This document shows, one piece after another, positions 1-8,731 of a stretch of 35,859 bases of DNA (the stretch's first letter is position 1; each line of letters opens with the position of its first letter). Location: assembly GCA_964478075.1 (NCBI GenBank), contig CAYZGO010000028.1, positions 1 to 35,859 of the forward strand. The letters run 5' to 3'. Source of the stretch: DAOUEX01 sp034430235. GTDB taxonomy: Bacteria; Chloroflexota; Anaerolineae; UBA2200. A program made the position numbers and the translations under genes. Below the pieces are notes generated by a model. The model ran no database searches and had not been told where the DNA came from. It was given only the letters and a program-made list of their open reading frames with translations.

Positions 1-300
1 CTCGCCCTGGGTCTTCCCCTGGGTCTTTGGCCCCAGGGACAAAGGTGGCCCAGGACCAAAGGCAATGACAATGTAGGCAGTTCCTCAACACCCTCGGCAC
101 AACGGATTGAAACCGCAACTATCGTTTGAAGCGATTACAACGCCTTCGAGCTATTATGGTTACTGACTGCTGTGGCCCGGGCCCCAGGAAGTAGGCGTCA
201 CTGCCTCGCAGCGGTGCTGACACGGCTGCGCGTCCGTTACACGGCGCTGTGAATCGGTTTCTTCGGGCTGGAAACAATCAACATTTCGCTGTCGCACTAC
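1..300. other. Gene-free left flank
   Basis: No coding region is supported here. The first 63 bases hold short imperfect repeats of a CCTGGGTCTT-like motif around a GGCCCCAGGG hairpin. Positions 64-95 match one end of the MITE-like element found at 26.8 kb and are listed separately. The rest, up to the promoter at 301, shows no RNA gene or ORF that I recognise. Confidence 0.6.
64..95 (-). repeat. Partial end of the MITE-like element
   Basis: On the minus strand these 32 bases match the left end of the inverted-repeat element at 26764-26909: the GAGGGTGTTG terminal segment followed by the CTGCCTACATTGTCATT segment. Only two bases differ within the shared stretch. The rest of the element is absent, so this is a solo or decayed end. 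It shows that the 26.8 kb element is dispersed rather than unique. Confidence 0.7.
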
Positions 301-329
301 TTGCCGATTCCAGCCGAAAATGCTAGAAT
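301..329 (+). promoter_or_regulatory. Sigma70-type promoter for the thiol-redox gene
   Basis: TTGCCG at 301-306 and TAGAAT at 324-329 are separated by 17 bases. The -10 box ends 34 bases before the ATG at 364, leaving a short leader that carries the ribosome-binding site. The promoter also argues against starting translation at the TTG at 301, which is the -35 box itself. Confidence 0.6.
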
Positions 330-363
330 AGTGAAGCTGTACAGTGTTAATGGGGAGGGTTCA

Positions 364-1962
364 ATGCCAAGGCGTATTATCCTGATGATGACACTTATGG
401 CACTACTGGGCTTAAGCGCACTATCCCCGTACGCTGATGAGCCCGTCGTCCGCCTGTTCGTCTTCTACTCGCAGACCTGTCCGCACTGCGAGATAGTCTT
501 GGAGGAAGTCCTTCCTCCGCTGTTGGAGAAGTACGGAGCACAACTTCAAGTCCGCTATTTTGACATCAGCGTCCCAGAGAACTATCAAGCACTGCTCTAC
601 TTAGAGAAGCGCTACAACCTAGAGGCGGAGGGCATTCCGCAGGTTTTCCTGGGCAAACGGCGAATGATTGGTGGCGGAGCGATTCGCGACAACCTTGATC
701 GCCTCATCGTCGAGGCTCTAGAGGCCGGAGGAGTAGACTATCTGGAATTGGACCTGATTCCAGTTGCATCACCCACACCTGAGCTACTGCCAACCGAATC
801 AGTCACACCAACGCCCACGGCCACTTTGCCAACCGAGTATACGCGGCTTCCTCCAGAGGGCTGCAAGTGGTGTGACCGCGAAACGTACGGCGACAAGCCA
901 ATTGTGTACATGGCGTACTTCTACGATGCCGCTTGCCGAGACTGCGATCGCGTTTCTTATGATCTGAACCTGCTGTACAGCAGGTATCCAAATCTCTACA
1001 TCTGCTCCTTTGCTCTAAGCAAGGACGCCACTCTCAGCGAAGCTCTGGGAGAACACTTCCGCGTGCCCATCGAGAAGCGACTGGTTGCCCCTTCAGTATT
1101 CGTAGGCGAAGACTACTTAGTAACACCCAACATTAACATGGAGACGCTAACGGCGCTGGTGGGAAAGTACGCCGCCTCAGGAACTAAACCCCCCTGGGAG
1201 ATGGTCGCAGCGGAACAGGCCACACAGTCCATCGTTGAGCGCTTTCGTTCATTCACTGCCCTGACCGTGATCGGGGCGGGGTTGATTGCTGGCCTGAATC
1301 CCTGTGCCTTCGCCAGCATCATATTCTTCATCTCTTACCTCGCTGTGACCAAGCGGAAGGGCAAGGAGATTCTGATCATTGGCACTGCCTTCACTGTCGG
1401 CGTCTTCATATCGCATCTGTTGATAGGTTTGGGCATCTTTGGCTTTGTCAAACAGTTGGGTTTCGTTCGCGCTTTCTCTCGCATCATCTACATGGTGACC
1501 ATGGTGCTCTGTGCAGTGCTCGCTTTGCTCAGCCTGTACGATTATGTGCAAATCCGGCGTGGAAACAAAGAGGGCATAGCTCTACGCCTTCCGAAGTCGC
1601 TGCAGGCACGTCTGCACGAGGTCATCCGTGAGCGCAGCAGGGGGCGAGGCTTCGCACGGGCAGCCTTTATGACCGGCCTTTTGGTCTCTGTGTTCGAGTT
1701 TGCCTGCACCAGCCAAGTATACCTGCCCACGATTGTTTTCGTCACCGGAGTGCCAGAGCTGCAGGCTCATGCCGTGGCTTATCTAGTGCTCTACAACCTC
1801 CTGTTTGTCAGCCCGCTGGTAATCATCTTCTCGCTCACTTTCTCCGGCGCCACCTGGCGACGCTTCAATAGGTTCCTCGAGGCCAATATGGCCACGCTAA
1901 AGCTGTTAACTGCCGGGCTCTTCGCACTGTTGGCTGTGTGGTTGGGGATCTACATCATCTAG
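364..1962 (+). CDS. Membrane thiol-disulfide protein: two thioredoxin-like domains plus DsbD/CcdA-like domain
   Basis: Predicted to pass reducing equivalents across the membrane to extracytoplasmic thiols, as DsbD/CcdA proteins do. The ATG at 364 follows a GGGGAGGG ribosome-binding site and gives 532 aa. A signal or anchor segment spans about residues 5-22. A thioredoxin/glutaredoxin-like domain carries CPHC at 39-42. A Thr/Pro-rich linker follows, then a second domain with a CKWC pair and a CRDC pair. From about residue 300 there are roughly six membrane segments. These hold the two cysteines expected of a DsbD beta domain: Cys314 in GLNPCAFAS and Cys448 in FEFACTSQVYLP. The domain order (redox modules first, membrane domain last) differs from E. 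coli DsbD. The next gene starts 10 bases downstream, so the two are probably cotranscribed. The substrate is unknown. Confidence 0.82.
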   Translation: MPRRIILMMTLMALLGLSALSPYADEPVVRLFVFYSQTCPHCEIVLEEVLPPLLEKYGAQLQVRYFDISVPENYQALLYLEKRYNLEAEGIPQVFLGKRRMIGGGAIRDNLDRLIVEALEAGGVDYLELDLIPVASPTPELLPTESVTPTPTATLPTEYTRLPPEGCKWCDRETYGDKPIVYMAYFYDAACRDCDRVSYDLNLLYSRYPNLYICSFALSKDATLSEALGEHFRVPIEKRLVAPSVFVGEDYLVTPNINMETLTALVGKYAASGTKPPWEMVAAEQATQSIVERFRSFTALTVIGAGLIAGLNPCAFASIIFFISYLAVTKRKGKEILIIGTAFTVGVFISHLLIGLGIFGFVKQLGFVRAFSRIIYMVTMVLCAVLALLSLYDYVQIRRGNKEGIALRLPKSLQARLHEVIRERSRGRGFARAAFMTGLLVSVFEFACTSQVYLPTIVFVTGVPELQAHAVAYLVLYNLLFVSPLVIIFSLTFSGATWRRFNRFLEANMATLKLLTAGLFALLAVWLGIYII

Positions 1963-1972
1963 GAGGCGCGAC

Positions 1973-4144
1973 GTGGATGAAGTAATTGGTCAACCTGTAG
2001 TGCGCAACGATGCCTTGGACAAGGTTACCGGGCGTCTCAAGTTCCCCGGCGACCTCAATACAGAAGGACAAGTGTATGCAAAAATGCTGTGGAGCGAGCG
2101 CCCACACGCAAGCATCCGCATAGACACTTCTGAAGCAGAAGCCGTGCCGGGTGTTGTGGCCGTCTTCACTGGAAAGGATGTGCCCAACAATGAGTTTGGG
2201 TTGATCTTTCCTGATCAACCTGTGTTCAGTTACGATGTCGTCCGTTCCGTCGGTGATCCCATTGTCATGATTGTCGCCGAGACGGAGGAGATTGCATCAC
2301 GAGCCCGCGATCTGATCCATGTGGTCTACGACGACTTGCCCGTGGTAACCGATCCACGCGAAGCGATGAACCCTGGTGCGACTTTGGTCCACGAAGAGAA
2401 GAGCACAAACATTCTCAAGAGCTACCGCATTCGCAAGGGAGACGTGCGGAAGGGATTTGCGGAGGCCGATGTCATTGTCGAGAACGATTATTTCACACCG
2501 CTCACTGAACAAGCCTTTCTGCAACCAGAGGCGGGCATCGCCTACATTGATGATCAGGGGCGCGTCACAGTGCACAGCGCCGGACAGTGGGCACACGATG
2601 ACCGACACCAGATTGCCCATGCTCTTGCTTTGCCCGAAGAGCAGGTGAGGGTTATCTATACACCGGCCGGCGGCGCTTTCGGCGGTCGTGAGGACATATC
2701 AGTGCAGCTCGTCCTCGCTCTGGCCGCCTGGAAGCTACAGCGTCCGGTCAAGATTGTGTGGAGCCGTGAGGAGTCTATACGCGGCCATCACAAGCGCCAC
2801 GCGTTCCATATCCACCACAAGCTTGGTGCCACCAGGGACGGCAAGGTCACGGCCGTGGAAGCGGAAATCGTGTCTGATGCTGGAGCATACGCTTCCTCTT
2901 CGACAGTAGTGCTAGCCAATGCCGTGCTGTTTTCCACGGGGCCGTATGAGGTGCCTAACGTAAAGGTGGATGGCTATACAGTTTATACCAACAACCTGCG
3001 CGCGGGCGCTATGCGCGGCTTTGGCGCGATCCAAGCCATCTTTGCGGTAGAGCTACAGATGGCTAAATTGGCTGAGAGATTGCGCATGGATCGTGCCCTA
3101 CTGCGCTTCAAGAACCTCTGGAGAGAGGGCTCCATACTCCCTACAAACACGGCTGTGCCCGCCGGTGTGGGCATTCGCCAGACGTTGCTGGACGTCACCG
3201 AGACCGCAGACTGGTCAGAAAAAGGGCCACGGCACCCACCTGCTTCCGCACCTAACAAGCGCATAGGGGTTGGCCTTGCTTGCGGCTGTAAGAACGTGGG
3301 GTATAGCTTGGGCTTCCCAGAGCAATCAACGTGCACTGCCGAGTTGTACGGCGATCAGGACATCGAGCGCGCCGTGATAAAAACCGGTGCTGCCGAAGTC
3401 GGACAGGGCGTGACAATGATTCTGGCACAGATTGCGGCAGAGACACTGTGCATCCCCTATGAAGCTGTCGAGATGCACGAACTGGACACCTCTGCGGTAC
3501 CCAACGCCGGTAGTTCGTCAGCCTCCCGTCACACCTTTATGTCGGGCAATGCAGTGAAGGGGGCCTGTGAGCGTGCTTCGGAGGCCTGGAACCGCGGTGA
3601 ACGGCCAGCTATCGTGACTTATCAGTACCTTCCTCCCAGGACAACACCGTTCGACCCAGAGACTGGCGAATGTTGTCCAAACTTTAGCTATGGATATGCC
3701 AGCCAGATCGCGGAAGTGGAAGTAGACACGGAGACAGGGGAAGCGGCCCTCACGCGCGTCATCGCAGCGCACGATACTGGAAAGACCATCAATCCTCAAG
3801 CACTGGAAGGACAGGTCGAGGGCGGTGTGGTCATGGCCCAGGGATGGGCACTGATCGAGGACTTTATCCAGCAGGATGGCTACATCAAGACACGCAGGTT
3901 CTCGGAGTATCTGATACCCACTTCCATGGATGCTCCCAAGGATATCGTGTCCTGTCTAGTTGAAGTTGCCGACCCGCTGGGCCCCTACGGAGCACGCGGC
4001 GTGGGGGAGATGACGATGATGCTGCTGGCTCCCGCTATCCTGGATGCCATTCACGATGCCACTGGCATTTGGTTCAACAAGATTCCCGTGAAGGCTGAAG
4101 ATGTGCTGCTGGCTCTGAAGGAAAAAGAAAGTTCTCAGAGGTGA
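1973..4144 (+). CDS. Molybdenum hydroxylase large (molybdopterin-binding) subunit, xanthine dehydrogenase family
   Basis: Catalytic subunit of a xanthine dehydrogenase/CO dehydrogenase-type hydroxylase, binding the molybdopterin cofactor and hydroxylating an unidentified substrate. The GTG at 1973 has AGGAGG six bases upstream. The 723-residue protein shows the N-terminal 'VxGRLKFPGD' region, the cofactor-binding GGAFGGRED motif near residue 232, an AMRGFG motif, and a C-terminal GARGVGE motif near residue 675 that supplies the catalytic glutamate. Length is at the short end for the family. Partner FAD and [2Fe-2S] subunits are normally adjacent. Here only a degraded stretch resembling an iron-sulfur subunit overlaps the 3' end (4141-4424), and no FAD subunit is visible. 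The enzyme may borrow partners encoded elsewhere or may be losing function. Confidence 0.88.
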   Translation: MDEVIGQPVVRNDALDKVTGRLKFPGDLNTEGQVYAKMLWSERPHASIRIDTSEAEAVPGVVAVFTGKDVPNNEFGLIFPDQPVFSYDVVRSVGDPIVMIVAETEEIASRARDLIHVVYDDLPVVTDPREAMNPGATLVHEEKSTNILKSYRIRKGDVRKGFAEADVIVENDYFTPLTEQAFLQPEAGIAYIDDQGRVTVHSAGQWAHDDRHQIAHALALPEEQVRVIYTPAGGAFGGREDISVQLVLALAAWKLQRPVKIVWSREESIRGHHKRHAFHIHHKLGATRDGKVTAVEAEIVSDAGAYASSSTVVLANAVLFSTGPYEVPNVKVDGYTVYTNNLRAGAMRGFGAIQAIFAVELQMAKLAERLRMDRALLRFKNLWREGSILPTNTAVPAGVGIRQTLLDVTETADWSEKGPRHPPASAPNKRIGVGLACGCKNVGYSLGFPEQSTCTAELYGDQDIERAVIKTGAAEVGQGVTMILAQIAAETLCIPYEAVEMHELDTSAVPNAGSSSASRHTFMSGNAVKGACERASEAWNRGERPAIVTYQYLPPRTTPFDPETGECCPNFSYGYASQIAEVEVDTETGEAALTRVIAAHDTGKTINPQALEGQVEGGVVMAQGWALIEDFIQQDGYIKTRRFSEYLIPTSMDAPKDIVSCLVEVADPLGPYGARGVGEMTMMLLAPAILDAIHDATGIWFNKIPVKAEDVLLALKEKESSQR

Positions 4145-4424
4145 CAAACACGTCAGCGGAACCGGCAGACCTCTACGTCAACGGCGAACCACGCCGTGCG
4201 CAGATTGGGCGCAAGACCTTGCTCCTGCAAGTAACGCGCAACCAACTGCATCTGGCCGGCAGCAACACGGTTGTGGTCAGGGCCATCGCAGGGCGTGACC
4301 CGTGATTGTGCATGGCAAGACGGCAGCCATTGCCCAACGAGAAGGCCGTGAATTGCGGGCCGAGGTCATCTGCACTCCACCGACAAAGTCAAAGTGCCGC
4401 GCGTCATCGCGGCACACAGAGTAG
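4141..4424 (+). pseudogene. Decayed [2Fe-2S] subunit remnant of a molybdenum hydroxylase (tentative)
   Basis: A GTG at 4141 overlaps the stop of the large-subunit gene (GTGA), the usual coupling in these operons. The first 54 codons read LYVNGEPRRAQ...KTLLLQVTRNQLHLAGSNT. This resembles the N-terminus of CoxS/XdhC-type ferredoxin subunits, which have a VNG motif, then TLL-x-VLR-x-LxLTG-x-K. The cysteine motif CxxxxCGxC that should follow is missing. The frame ends at a TGA at 4303, but a frame from 4302 continues (VIVHGKTAAIAQ) to 4424, as if one C had been lost from the C-run near 4300. The second part is not recognisable as ferredoxin. The assignment rests on a short similarity and the gene order. 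Confidence 0.45.
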
Positions 4425-4427
4425 GCA

Positions 4428-4712
4428 ATGGTCATCGGAGTTTGTACCATCCATCTCAACATTCCCGCGAACCGCTCACTCAAGGGCAAGCGCCGAGTAC
4501 TCAAGCCCCTTATGGCTCGTGTGCGCAAGGACTTTAACGTATCCATCGCGGAAGTGGGTCACCAGGATGCCTGGCAGATAGCTACACTGGGCGTGGCCTG
4601 TGTGTCCGTTGATTCTGCCTATGCTCATGGCTTGCTCACCAAAGTCGTGCAAGCAATCTCTGCTTACCGCCTGGACGCTGACGTTGTTGACTTTGAGATC
4701 GAGATTCTCTAA
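4428..4712 (+). CDS. DUF503/YlxP-like protein
   Basis: A 94-residue protein matching the DUF503 family throughout: an N-terminal VIGVCTIHLNIP strand, the SLKGKRRVLKPL helix, the central NVSIAEVGHQDAWQ segment and the C-terminal VVDFEIEIL strand. Family members are small alpha/beta proteins, often encoded near infB and rbfA. A ribosome- or RNA-related role has been suggested, but no firm biochemical activity is established. Its stop codon is immediately followed by the ATG of the next gene, so the two are almost certainly cotranscribed. The start at 4428 lacks a strong ribosome-binding site. Confidence 0.85.
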   Translation: MVIGVCTIHLNIPANRSLKGKRRVLKPLMARVRKDFNVSIAEVGHQDAWQIATLGVACVSVDSAYAHGLLTKVVQAISAYRLDADVVDFEIEIL

Positions 4713-6227
4713 ATGCTCAACTGGATGCGACGTAACAAGCTGCTCAGCATCATAGCAGCGATGCTGCTGCTTGGATTGCTGTCTTTGAGTTTCGTCTCAG
4801 TATGCCAGCGATTTGCAGGTTGCACGCACGGCTTTCGGTTTGGGTTCCCCTTTCTGGCGGCGAGTCCAACGCATACGCCAACACTGTCGCCCACGGTATC
4901 CCCAACACCAACTCGAACGCTGTCTCCCACCGTGACGCCAACGCCGACGCTAACACCATCTCCCACTGCGAGGCCAACACTGACACGTACGCCCACTCCT
5001 ACGCGACCTGCTGCGCGGATCCTTGACGTGCCCGTTATTCTGCAGGAATTGCCCCTGTCCTGTGAATGCGCTGGCATGCGCATGGTGCTGGCTGCGCTGT
5101 TCGGCGCTGCACCCAGCGAGGAGGAACTGCTTGCCTGCATGCCCAGGAACCCCAATCCGTATCTGGGCTTCCGTGGTGATCCTGCGGGATACAACCGTTT
5201 CTCGGATGACTCCATTAACTGGGACAACTATGGAGCCTACGCGCCTGCAGTGGCCGAAACTCTTAACAAGTGCGTCTTGGAGCCAAGCGGTGAGAAGTTC
5301 GAGGCCCTGGCGGTCAGCAGTGCCAGCTACCAGGAGGTTGCCAAGGCCGTCCTCGATGGCTATCCGGTGATTGTTTGGGTGGCAAAACGCCAGCAGGCAG
5401 CTACCACCAGCATTGATACGCCTGAAGGCCCTGTGCAACTGGTCTTTGGCGAGCACGTCTGGGTTGTAGCAGGCTACCACGAGGACGGGACTTTTGAGGT
5501 AAACGACCCATACCCGCGGGAAAATGGCGTTCAGACCTTCCGTGTGCACTCTTTCCCTAATTGGAGTCTATTCGAGCGCATGGCTGTCTGCATTGTGCCG
5601 CGAGAAGCCGAGCAAGGAGAGCACCGGCCCAGCCGGATTGCGGCCTCACCGACAAGCTTGCCCACGCCAGGATTGTCCGCAAGCCTCACACCCGCGCAGA
5701 CTCTTACAGGCACGGTTACATCTACTCCTACAGTGACACCAACGCCGGCAGTCACGCCGCGTCCACGCGCATATTCTCCGCCCACACGCATTCATATCCC
5801 AAAGATCAATGTGGATGCTGACGTGGTGGAAGTGGAATACAAGATCACAGAAGAAGATAGGGAGACTATAGCCGCCTGGGCAGTGGCAGATTATGCCGCC
5901 GGTTTTCACCGTGGCTCTGCCTATCCCGGGCACCCAGGCAACACTGTCATCGCCGGGCATAACAACATCAGGGGCCGTGTCTTTCGTCACCTGCTGGATC
6001 TGCTACCGGGTGACGACATCTACCTCTACGTGGGCGAGTGGGAGTTTCACTATATGGTTACGCAGCGGCTGCTATTCAAGGAGAAGGGCGTATCGCAAGA
6101 GATTCGTCGCCAGAACGCCAAATGGATCCAGCCCACGGCTGATGAGCGCCTGACATTGGTTAGTTGCTGGCCCTTCATCAAACCAGATCATCGCGTCGTT
6201 ATCATCGCGCGGCCCAGATACGAGTGA
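4713..6227 (+). CDS. Membrane-anchored C39-like cysteine peptidase fused to a sortase
   Basis: A 504-residue protein with a cytoplasmic Arg/Lys-rich start, one membrane segment (about 10-30), a Thr/Pro-rich linker (51-99), a papain-fold C39_2-like domain (about 104-296), a second Thr/Pro-rich linker (311-351) and a sortase domain (about 358-504). In the first domain the PLSCE segment gives the likely nucleophile Cys117, and GEHVWVVAGYH (His248) and ND (264-265) fit the rest of a C39 active site. In the sortase domain, His416 (IAGHNN), Cys485 (TLVSCWP) and Arg494 (DHR) form the usual triad. Both active sites therefore appear intact and face outward. Sortases join proteins to the envelope or to each other; C39-like domains cleave peptides. 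The combination suggests coupled processing and anchoring, but no substrate gene with a sorting signal is visible here. Confidence 0.85.
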   Translation: MLNWMRRNKLLSIIAAMLLLGLLSLSFVSVCQRFAGCTHGFRFGFPFLAASPTHTPTLSPTVSPTPTRTLSPTVTPTPTLTPSPTARPTLTRTPTPTRPAARILDVPVILQELPLSCECAGMRMVLAALFGAAPSEEELLACMPRNPNPYLGFRGDPAGYNRFSDDSINWDNYGAYAPAVAETLNKCVLEPSGEKFEALAVSSASYQEVAKAVLDGYPVIVWVAKRQQAATTSIDTPEGPVQLVFGEHVWVVAGYHEDGTFEVNDPYPRENGVQTFRVHSFPNWSLFERMAVCIVPREAEQGEHRPSRIAASPTSLPTPGLSASLTPAQTLTGTVTSTPTVTPTPAVTPRPRAYSPPTRIHIPKINVDADVVEVEYKITEEDRETIAAWAVADYAAGFHRGSAYPGHPGNTVIAGHNNIRGRVFRHLLDLLPGDDIYLYVGEWEFHYMVTQRLLFKEKGVSQEIRRQNAKWIQPTADERLTLVSCWPFIKPDHRVVIIARPRYE

Positions 6228-6287
6228 TCGAACCTGGCTCCATACAAGAAGCCGGAGTGAATCGCGCCGGCGTTCGTGTTCAGTTTT

Positions 6288-7130
6288 TCAGTCAATCGCC
6301 GAACTGAGCACGCGGTACAGTGTCACCCACTCGCTAATGCTCAATGTCTGCGCACGACGCTGTCCTTCAATGCCGGCAATAGCCAGAGCTTGAGCAATGC
6401 GTTGAGTCGGCAGATCCAGGCCGTGAGCAAGGGCGTTATGGAGTTGCTTCCGCCGCTGCGCGAATCCAGCACGCACCACATTGAAGAATGGCGCTATGTC
6501 ATCACCAACGAGTGGTAGCTGTTTGTGCGGATCAATACGGACGATAGCCGAGTCCACCTTAGGCACTGGATAAAAGGAGCGAGCGCGTACGCGAGCAATG
6601 ATACGCGGCTGCCCGTAGAACTGCACACTGACAGCGAGGAGGCTCATCCGACCAGGCTCCGCTGCAATGCGTTGCGCCACCTCCCTCTGCACCAACAGTA
6701 CGATGAGCCTGGCCCTGATGCTCGTTTCCAGGAGGTGTCGCAGCACGGCAGAGGTGATATAGTAGGGGATATTGGCCACCACTTTGTAAGGAGGGACACT
6801 CTGCGTGTCCTCTTCCTGCAAAAGCCTGGCAACATCCAGAGCCAGGATGTCGCCCAGGATGATTTCCGCGTTGGGGAATGCCTCCAATCGCTGGTGTAGG
6901 ACCGTCACGAGTCGCTTGTCAACTTCAACGGCCACAACACGTCGCGCTCGTTCAGCCAGAGCTTGGGTCAGGGTTCCCAGTCCGGAGCCAACTTCGAGCA
7001 CCGTGTCTTCCGGCCCTATTTCTGCGGCAGCGAGTATATCTTGCAGAACACGTTGATCGACGAGAAAGTTCTGCCCCAATCCCTTCTGCGGACGAAGCTC
7101 AAGTTCCCGCAACAAGGCTTTGATTTCCAT
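6288..7130 (-). CDS. rsmA: 16S rRNA dimethyladenosine transferase RsmA (KsgA)
   Basis: Dimethylates two adjacent adenosines in the 3'-terminal hairpin of 16S rRNA during small-subunit maturation, using S-adenosylmethionine. The 280-residue protein has the family N-terminus GLGQNFLVD (17-25), the SAM-binding motif EVGSGLGTLT (46-55), the acidic VEVDKRL segment, GDILALD, and the catalytic NIPYY motif (120-124). It ends with the small helical domain typical of the family. It is the last gene of a minus-strand run, 23 bases after the G5/3D protein gene, an arrangement like the yabE-rnmV-ksgA order of Bacillus without rnmV. It converges with the sortase-fusion gene across a 60-base gap. Confidence 0.95.
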   Translation of the reverse strand: MEIKALLRELELRPQKGLGQNFLVDQRVLQDILAAAEIGPEDTVLEVGSGLGTLTQALAERARRVVAVEVDKRLVTVLHQRLEAFPNAEIILGDILALDVARLLQEEDTQSVPPYKVVANIPYYITSAVLRHLLETSIRARLIVLLVQREVAQRIAAEPGRMSLLAVSVQFYGQPRIIARVRARSFYPVPKVDSAIVRIDPHKQLPLVGDDIAPFFNVVRAGFAQRRKQLHNALAHGLDLPTQRIAQALAIAGIEGQRRAQTLSISEWVTLYRVLSSAID

Positions 7131-7153
7131 ACTTGTCCAGAAGCTACCAGTTC

Positions 7154-8731
7154 TCAGCGCCGCTCACTCGGGTAGCTCAGCAGCACCCAGTCAATCTCGT
7201 TGGCCGGTGGTATCGGTTCAAGCAAATACACATCCACCCACCTGTTCCAGAGCACCAGATTGTCTTCGTCGTAACACAGGTCAATCCGTCGTCCCTTGAT
7301 TTTGCCACCCGTATCCGCTGCAGTGCCGAATCCGTAGCCTGGTACGTATACGTCGGTGCGCAGGTTAATCACTCGGGGGTCCACGGCGACAATACCCTTC
7401 TTTGCTTGCCATCCCAGACGGGTTATCCCATACTGAGGATGATCAGGCTCTTTGCCGCAAGTCGCAGGCGTATAGGAAGTAGCCAACATGCGCACCTTGC
7501 GCCAATAACCGATTACGCCGCTGGCAGTCTCCAATTCTCGTACAACGATTTTGGTGCCGTAAGACACGATGCGCGTAGTGGGTTGGTGTTCTACCCATTC
7601 CTCTGCGATCACTCGCTTCTTCTCTTCACCGTCTTCGTATGTGAGGCGCACGCGCCGCTTGCGCACTCCCAACCTTCCAGCCTGGTCCGTGCGGCGCTGG
7701 TCTAGTTCGAGCGTGCTGTCAGAGCGCCAGACGGTCTCAAAGGGGATGTCCTCGGTCTCCCATAGCCAGGCTTCGACCACGCGCACCATGCGCACCGACA
7801 TATCTGGAGTGACTTCTGCATCGAGATTGGGAATGGTGTAGTCTTTGCCCAGCAACCCGATACCCGCCTCACTCAAGAGTTGGGCTACATTGTGTGCCTG
7901 CGCACGGGTGTTGATTACTCTTCCATCAACTTGAATAGTCACCGGTTTGGCACGGCGAATCTCCACGTGCATGCCTGTTGTGAGCAGAGTGCCCAGCACA
8001 GGTTGAACCCGGTCACCCAAGTACAATACAATGTCCTGGCTGAGCAGCGCCTTGCCCACCGTGCGTGCCACACTGTAAACCATAGTGTGCGTACCGCTAT
8101 CGTTGATAGACAGCGGGACGGCCCGCTGTAACTTGAGTCGTAACCAAGAGGTTGCCAGATTGTCCACCAAGTTGCGCGCCAGACCCCGAAACAACGGCCA
8201 GCGGCTTGGCGCCCACTGATAGTGCGGAAGTGGCGCATTCAGGTCCGCCGGCTCGCCGTCCAGCGTCACCATGTCATGGGGTTTGGGATTCAGTCCCGTC
8301 TCGCGTAGCAGATCCATCATCCGATGGCTATGAGTGTAGTGCTCAACCACTTGGCCGTCGGCCTCAACTAACACAGGTAGTGCTTTCTGTACAATGACGG
8401 TTTGCTGCTCCTCAAGTCGAGTTCCCATCGGGGGCAGCACAATGTCCGCTCGTTGTAGGTCCAAGCCAACTTCGCGCAAGAATGCGCCCACCGTCTGCTG
8501 GTGGGTCCGAGTCCGCCATACTCTCCCATTTACCTCCAGCGTTACCATCTCACCAGATTGCACGTAACTCCAGGCCATGATCGCCACAAGAGCTCCAGCA
8601 AGCACCAAAGTGAGGAGCCCAGCTAGCGATCCTTTGATCTCTGCCCTAGGCAACGAGTGCGATAAGGATTCAGTTTGTGGCTCGACAAGAACCTGTTCAG
8701 ACAAGAGTAGCGGTTCTCCAAGTTGGTTCAA
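7154..8731 (-). CDS. Cell-wall protein with DUF348 repeats, G5 and 3D domains (YabE-like)
   Basis: Likely surface-exposed and acting on or binding peptidoglycan. The 525-residue protein has one membrane segment at about 36-56 and then ubiquitin-like DUF348 repeats (first MVTLEVNGRVWRTRTHQQTVGAFLREVG; others near residues 105-145, 215-255 and 265-305). A G5 domain (RVRLTYEDGEEKKRVIAEEW onward) follows. At the C-terminus is a 3D domain ending in AADTGGKIKGRRIDL, a double-psi beta-barrel fold related to MltA lytic transglycosylases that keeps its conserved aspartates. YabE and actinobacterial Rpf proteins share this N-terminal architecture. Its ATG overlaps the stop of the flavoprotein gene by 4 bases, and rsmA follows, so it sits in an operon. 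Substrate specificity cannot be read from the sequence. Confidence 0.88.
   Translation of the reverse strand: MNQLGEPLLLSEQVLVEPQTESLSHSLPRAEIKGSLAGLLTLVLAGALVAIMAWSYVQSGEMVTLEVNGRVWRTRTHQQTVGAFLREVGLDLQRADIVLPPMGTRLEEQQTVIVQKALPVLVEADGQVVEHYTHSHRMMDLLRETGLNPKPHDMVTLDGEPADLNAPLPHYQWAPSRWPLFRGLARNLVDNLATSWLRLKLQRAVPLSINDSGTHTMVYSVARTVGKALLSQDIVLYLGDRVQPVLGTLLTTGMHVEIRRAKPVTIQVDGRVINTRAQAHNVAQLLSEAGIGLLGKDYTIPNLDAEVTPDMSVRMVRVVEAWLWETEDIPFETVWRSDSTLELDQRRTDQAGRLGVRKRRVRLTYEDGEEKKRVIAEEWVEHQPTTRIVSYGTKIVVRELETASGVIGYWRKVRMLATSYTPATCGKEPDHPQYGITRLGWQAKKGIVAVDPRVINLRTDVYVPGYGFGTAADTGGKIKGRRIDLCYDEDNLVLWNRWVDVYLLEPIPPANEIDWVLLSYPSERR

Noticed and set aside
100..130. GATTGAAAC motif suggesting a CRISPR repeat
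   Set aside because: It occurs once; no regularly spaced repeats and no cas genes are present.
301..363. TTG at 301 as start of the thiol-redox gene
   Set aside because: It coincides with a -35 box; the ATG at 364 has a strong ribosome-binding site followed by a signal-like segment.
4709..5227. 172-codon minus-strand ORF rich in Val and Gly repeats
   Set aside because: It is the antisense of the Thr/Pro-rich linker of the sortase fusion and has no independent support.
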